Shown here in pieces: positions 6,679-6,744 of a stretch of DNA of 6,744 nt. Under the pieces are notes generated by a model. That model made no database searches. It saw only the letters and a program-made list of their open reading frames with translations, and was not told where the DNA came from. The DNA is from an uncultured Atopobiaceae bacterium (GTDB lineage: Bacteria; Actinomycetota; Coriobacteriia; Coriobacteriales; Atopobiaceae): assembly GCA_944321005.1 (NCBI GenBank), contig CALUJT010000126.1:1-6744 (forward strand). Direction: 5' to 3'. The translations under genes were made by a program, and so were the position numbers. Position 1 is the stretch's first letter, and every line of letters starts with the position of its first letter.

Positions 6679-6684
6679 CAACGC

Positions 6685-6744
6685 ATGACAGCTTGCAGGA
6701 ACAAGGCCAGGGGCGCGGTCGTCGCCGCCCTCGCCGGCGCGCTC
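6685..6744 (+). CDS. Start of a probable exported or membrane protein (3' end outside window)
   Basis: Only the first 20 codons are present, reading MTACRNKARGAVVAALAGAL. A positively charged start (Arg5, Lys7, Arg9) followed by a hydrophobic stretch from residue 10 is the beginning of a signal peptide or first membrane helix. A strong AAGGAG site precedes it. It is transcribed away from the glycerate kinase, so a transporter substrate-binding protein or other surface protein would fit. No family can be assigned from this fragment. Confidence 0.6.
   Translation, partial: MTACRNKARGAVVAALAGAL

Larger units (their letters stand above)
6386..6684. promoter_or_regulatory. Divergent regulatory gap between glycerate kinase and the next gene
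   Basis: These 299 bases separate two divergently read genes and must hold both promoters, but I see no convincing pair of -35/-10 boxes on the minus strand. Visible items are an 8-bp inverted repeat around the garK ribosome binding site (6388-6395 with 6458-6465), a 7-bp-arm palindrome (6595-6614) and a weak plus-strand -10 candidate CACTAT (6634-6639). The minus-strand frame extending garK to 6586 and the other frames here show no recognisable protein. Confidence 0.5.

Overview
The window comes from a high-GC bacterium with ATG starts and strong AAGGGG/AAGGAG ribosome binding sites. Composition, codon choice and protein style suggest an anaerobic actinobacterium of the Coriobacteriia (Olsenella/Atopobium/Collinsella type). 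That placement is an inference; there is no rRNA or other marker here to prove it.

Layout. (1) The plus strand opens inside an Lhr-like DEAD/DEAH-box helicase (1-1854) whose N-terminal half lies outside the window. The linker between its two RecA domains holds a 19-bp perfect inverted repeat that is translated in frame. (2) A complete GntP-family permease (1963-3273, +) follows. (3) Tail to tail with it, only 24 bases away, is a stand-alone GltD-like FAD/iron-sulfur NAD(P)H oxidoreductase (3298-4524, -). It is preceded by an AT-rich, promoter-like gap (4525-4727). (4) Next come a hairpin terminator (4728-4756) and, on the minus strand, a two-gene glycerate unit. This is a complete glycerate kinase (5243-6385) followed by a broken tartronate semialdehyde reductase (4785-5153). 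(5) A 299-base divergent regulatory gap leads to the first 20 codons of a probable secreted or membrane protein (6685 onward, +).

How the genes fit together. Tartronate semialdehyde reductase (GarR) makes D-glycerate and glycerate kinase phosphorylates it to feed lower glycolysis; a GntP-family transporter could import glycerate or a related sugar acid. Here the reductase has lost about 172 internal residues, in frame, at a repeated Lys-Ala-Gly position. It also has ACG where the start ATG should be. The kinase and permease are intact, so this locus probably uses glycerate that is imported or made elsewhere.

I found no phage, CRISPR, toxin-antitoxin or clearly new multi-gene system. The most interesting signals are the in-frame palindromic element in the helicase and the clean internal deletion in garR. 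Less certain are a possible hairpin that hides the glycerate kinase ribosome binding site and a palindrome in the divergent gap.
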